A stretch of DNA of 43,927 nt. It comes from an uncultured Prevotellaceae bacterium. GTDB taxonomy: Bacteria; Bacteroidota; Bacteroidia; Bacteroidales; Bacteroidaceae. Shown here piece after piece: positions 42,359 to 43,927 of this stretch. The translations under genes and the position numbers were made by a program. Location: the NCBI GenBank assembly GCA_902761905.1, contig CACWMK010000019.1:1-43927 (forward strand), read 5' to 3'. The notes under the pieces are model-generated. The model was not told the DNA's origin. It searched no databases and saw only the letters and a program-made list of their open reading frames with translations. Numbering within the stretch: position 1 is the stretch's first letter; the number at the start of each line of letters is the position of its first letter.

Positions 42359-43720
42359 TTATTTGGTTAGATAATTGAATGCGTTGAGCAGGATAGTGCC
42401 CATGTTGTCGTGATAGTTCGACGCGAAAGGAGTAGGAGAGTTCCAGTCGTAGAGACCTGAGCCCAGACAGATGATACCACCCTTACCAAACTCGCCGTTA
42501 GCAGCCTTCAACTCCCATGCGTTCACGCTGTTGTCGCCAGTCAGAGCGCGAGCACCAGTCTTAGCTTCCATAGCATCCTTACCACCCTGATAAGTATCCC
42601 AGAATCCATACTGTGATGTGGTGTTACAGATGGTGTAATCCTTATCGAGTGTGTAGATAGCATTGTCTGGAGCACCTGGATAGGTTTTCAGGTTATTCCA
42701 TAGTGGGTGAGTGATGTCGTAGGCAAATGTATGCCATGGGTCGTCGCCCATCAGGTCGGAGCCTTCGCCGCCTCCGCCGCCCCAAACATTGTTTGGATAA
42801 GCGTCCTCAGGCATAGCACCCAGAGCAATAGCGTAGTTCACCGCGCTACGACCCAGTACGAATGCACCACCCTTCTGCCAGTATTCCTTCATCTTGGCCA
42901 GTGCTGTCATTGCTCCCTGTTCAGCCTCAGCAAATCCATTGTAATTGCCGTATGATGAGCAATGACGGTGGAAGAATATCAGCTTACATTTCTCGAGTGA
43001 GATATTTCCGCCAGCTACATCGCTCCATGATGCGTAGGCTGCACTTGCAATGTTACCAGTGAGCCACTTGGCAGCAGCCTTCTCCTCATCGTTCAGCAGT
43101 TCGATGTTTTCAGCATCGCCAACAAACAGTGCGATAGGATCCTCAATCAGTGTTACGTAAACCGTATAAACTGTAGTAGCAGTATTGTCGTTAAGTGTAA
43201 TCTGGAACGGCTCAGTGAAGTTGCCCTTAGTGCCGCTAGCTGGACTACATGTGGCATCCTCGCTGCATTCAACTTCGAAAGTAGCATTGCTAAGGTCGAT
43301 ACCGCTGTTGGCCATCACGCTTACGGTGATAGTCTTGTCCTGCTGGTTTATGGCACCTTTCACACCCTCAAGTATGAAGAGCGACATCAAGGCCTCGTCG
43401 TTACGTACGCTTACCTGATAGTCCATTACCAAGTCGCCATTGCTGATGTGGTGGTCGCCCACCTTCATATTGGTCTGTGCGCCAGCAGATACTGTCAGAC
43501 TTGTTATCTCCATATCACCTTTCTGGGCGAAATCTACGGGCACTTTTACTTTTACCAGTCGCTTCTCTGTGTTGATGGTACCTTCGTATTGTCCGTTCAG
43601 GACAAACTTCTCAACCAAGCATGAACCGCTTACGTCGATGCTGCCCGTATGATCATCGTTACAAGCGGTGAGCCCGCATACGATGCATATTGCGCAGATA
43701 ATGCTATATATCGTTTTCAT
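42359..43720 (-). CDS. DUF4960 surface lipoprotein (levan-binding-like)
   Basis: 453 residues, lipobox G-L-T-A-C (Cys20). Residues about 25-190 form two Ig-like or DUF5018-type repeats (K-V-K-V-P-V-D-F; T-I-T-V-S-V-M-A-N-S-G-I-D-L-S). Residues about 200-453 are the DUF4960 domain, with F-F-H-R-H-C-S-S-Y, G-A-F-V-L-G-R-S-A-V-N and D-P-W-H-T-F-A. It occupies the place of BT1761, a surface glycan-binding protein of the B. thetaiotaomicron levan locus. It lies 45 bases after the SusD gene, with a heptamer array in the gap. Confidence 0.85.
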   Translation of the reverse strand: MKTIYSIICAICIVCGLTACNDDHTGSIDVSGSCLVEKFVLNGQYEGTINTEKRLVKVKVPVDFAQKGDMEITSLTVSAGAQTNMKVGDHHISNGDLVMDYQVSVRNDEALMSLFILEGVKGAINQQDKTITVSVMANSGIDLSNATFEVECSEDATCSPASGTKGNFTEPFQITLNDNTATTVYTVYVTLIEDPIALFVGDAENIELLNDEEKAAAKWLTGNIASAAYASWSDVAGGNISLEKCKLIFFHRHCSSYGNYNGFAEAEQGAMTALAKMKEYWQKGGAFVLGRSAVNYAIALGAMPEDAYPNNVWGGGGGEGSDLMGDDPWHTFAYDITHPLWNNLKTYPGAPDNAIYTLDKDYTICNTTSQYGFWDTYQGGKDAMEAKTGARALTGDNSVNAWELKAANGEFGKGGIICLGSGLYDWNSPTPFASNYHDNMGTILLNAFNYLTK

Positions 43721-43765
43721 AATTCTAAACTCTAAACTCTTAATTCTTAACTCTTAACTTAATAA
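43721..43765. repeat. AT-rich heptamer array between the SusD and DUF4960 genes
   Basis: About six 7-base units of the form TTCTAAA, CTCTAAA, CTCTTAA, TTCTTAA occupy the whole intergenic gap up to the DUF4960 ATG. Confidence 0.8.
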
Positions 43766-43927
43766 TCACCACTGTCCACAGTTCTGAGTGTAGTGTCCGT
43801 TAGATGCTGCCATCTGCTCGAATGGTATAGGCAGGTACTCATTCTTGTTGGCTGTAAACTGCGATCCGCTCAGGAAGTTCATCTTCTCACTCTCTGTAGA
43901 GTAGTACTTGTTGAGTACTGTAGCTGC
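43766..43927 (-). CDS. SusD/RagB-family protein, C-terminal end (truncated by window edge)
   Basis: The last 53 codons and a TGA (43766-43768) are visible. The end N-E-Y-L-P-I-P-F-E-Q-M-A-A-S with a final Q-N-C-G-Q-W is typical of SusD proteins, outer-membrane lipoproteins that cap a SusC transporter and bind glycan. Its place beside DUF4960 and GH32 genes predicts levan as the ligand. The SusC gene should lie just outside the window. Confidence 0.9.
   Translation of the reverse strand, partial: AATVLNKYYSTESEKMNFLSGSQFTANKNEYLPIPFEQMAASNGHYTQNCGQW

Overview
The window looks like a chromosomal segment of a Prevotella-type Bacteroidales bacterium. The main clues are Bacteroidetes promoters (TAnnTTTG with a TTTG/TTG box about 19-20 bases upstream), almost no Shine-Dalgarno sequences, a SecD-SecF fusion, tandem OmpH genes behind bamA, DUF4271/DUF6089/DUF6242/DUF4960/DUF4468 proteins, and a SusD-containing levan utilisation locus. 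No database search was run; identifications rest on motif recognition and gene order.

Left arm (1-6,350): a visibly AT-rich accessory stretch. It holds the 5' part of dinD, a roughly 345-nt structured non-coding RNA with its own promoter and terminator, then a same-strand run of three genes: a small HEPN-type protein (Rx4H motif), an exported DUF4468 protein and an exported caspase-family (C14) protein. Palindromes separate this from a convergent secreted GH43 glycosidase. A tRNA-Arg(CCT) with a textbook promoter follows. The RNA-HEPN-DUF4468-caspase block is the best candidate for something undescribed.

Centre (6,351-34,846): core genome, mostly minus strand. secDF; rhomboid protease plus a membrane-anchored EEP-family hydrolase; HU; an SDR oxidoreductase behind tRNA-Gln(TTG); the run M16 peptidase-metK-DUF4271-hemD-rnpA-yidD-tyrS; aroQ-O-methyltransferase-rbfA-ABC permease; divergent xerD; an envelope-biogenesis run DUF6242-DUF6089-uppS-bamA-ompH-ompH-ompH-murI; and pckA. 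A 31-codon membrane-peptide gene with its own promoter and terminator sits in the gap between DUF6242 and pckA.

Right arm (34,847-43,927): a levan/fructan utilisation locus in the order known from Bacteroides thetaiotaomicron: SusD (partial), DUF4960 surface protein, GH32 endo-levanase-like lipoprotein, a secreted carbohydrate-binding-like protein, then a second GH32, an MFS sugar importer and a fructokinase. Surface proteins would bind and cut levan, periplasmic GH32 would release fructose, and the importer plus kinase would feed it to glycolysis. Between the two halves lies a cassette of about 1 kb: an HU-HIG-type DNA-binding protein with a repeat-rich leader, preceded by a short transcript encoding an 18-residue peptide that runs through its terminator. 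The cassette is bracketed by two near-identical 60-bp hairpin elements. AT-rich tandem heptamers recur in intergenic gaps across the window, and one set lies inside the second GH32 coding region.
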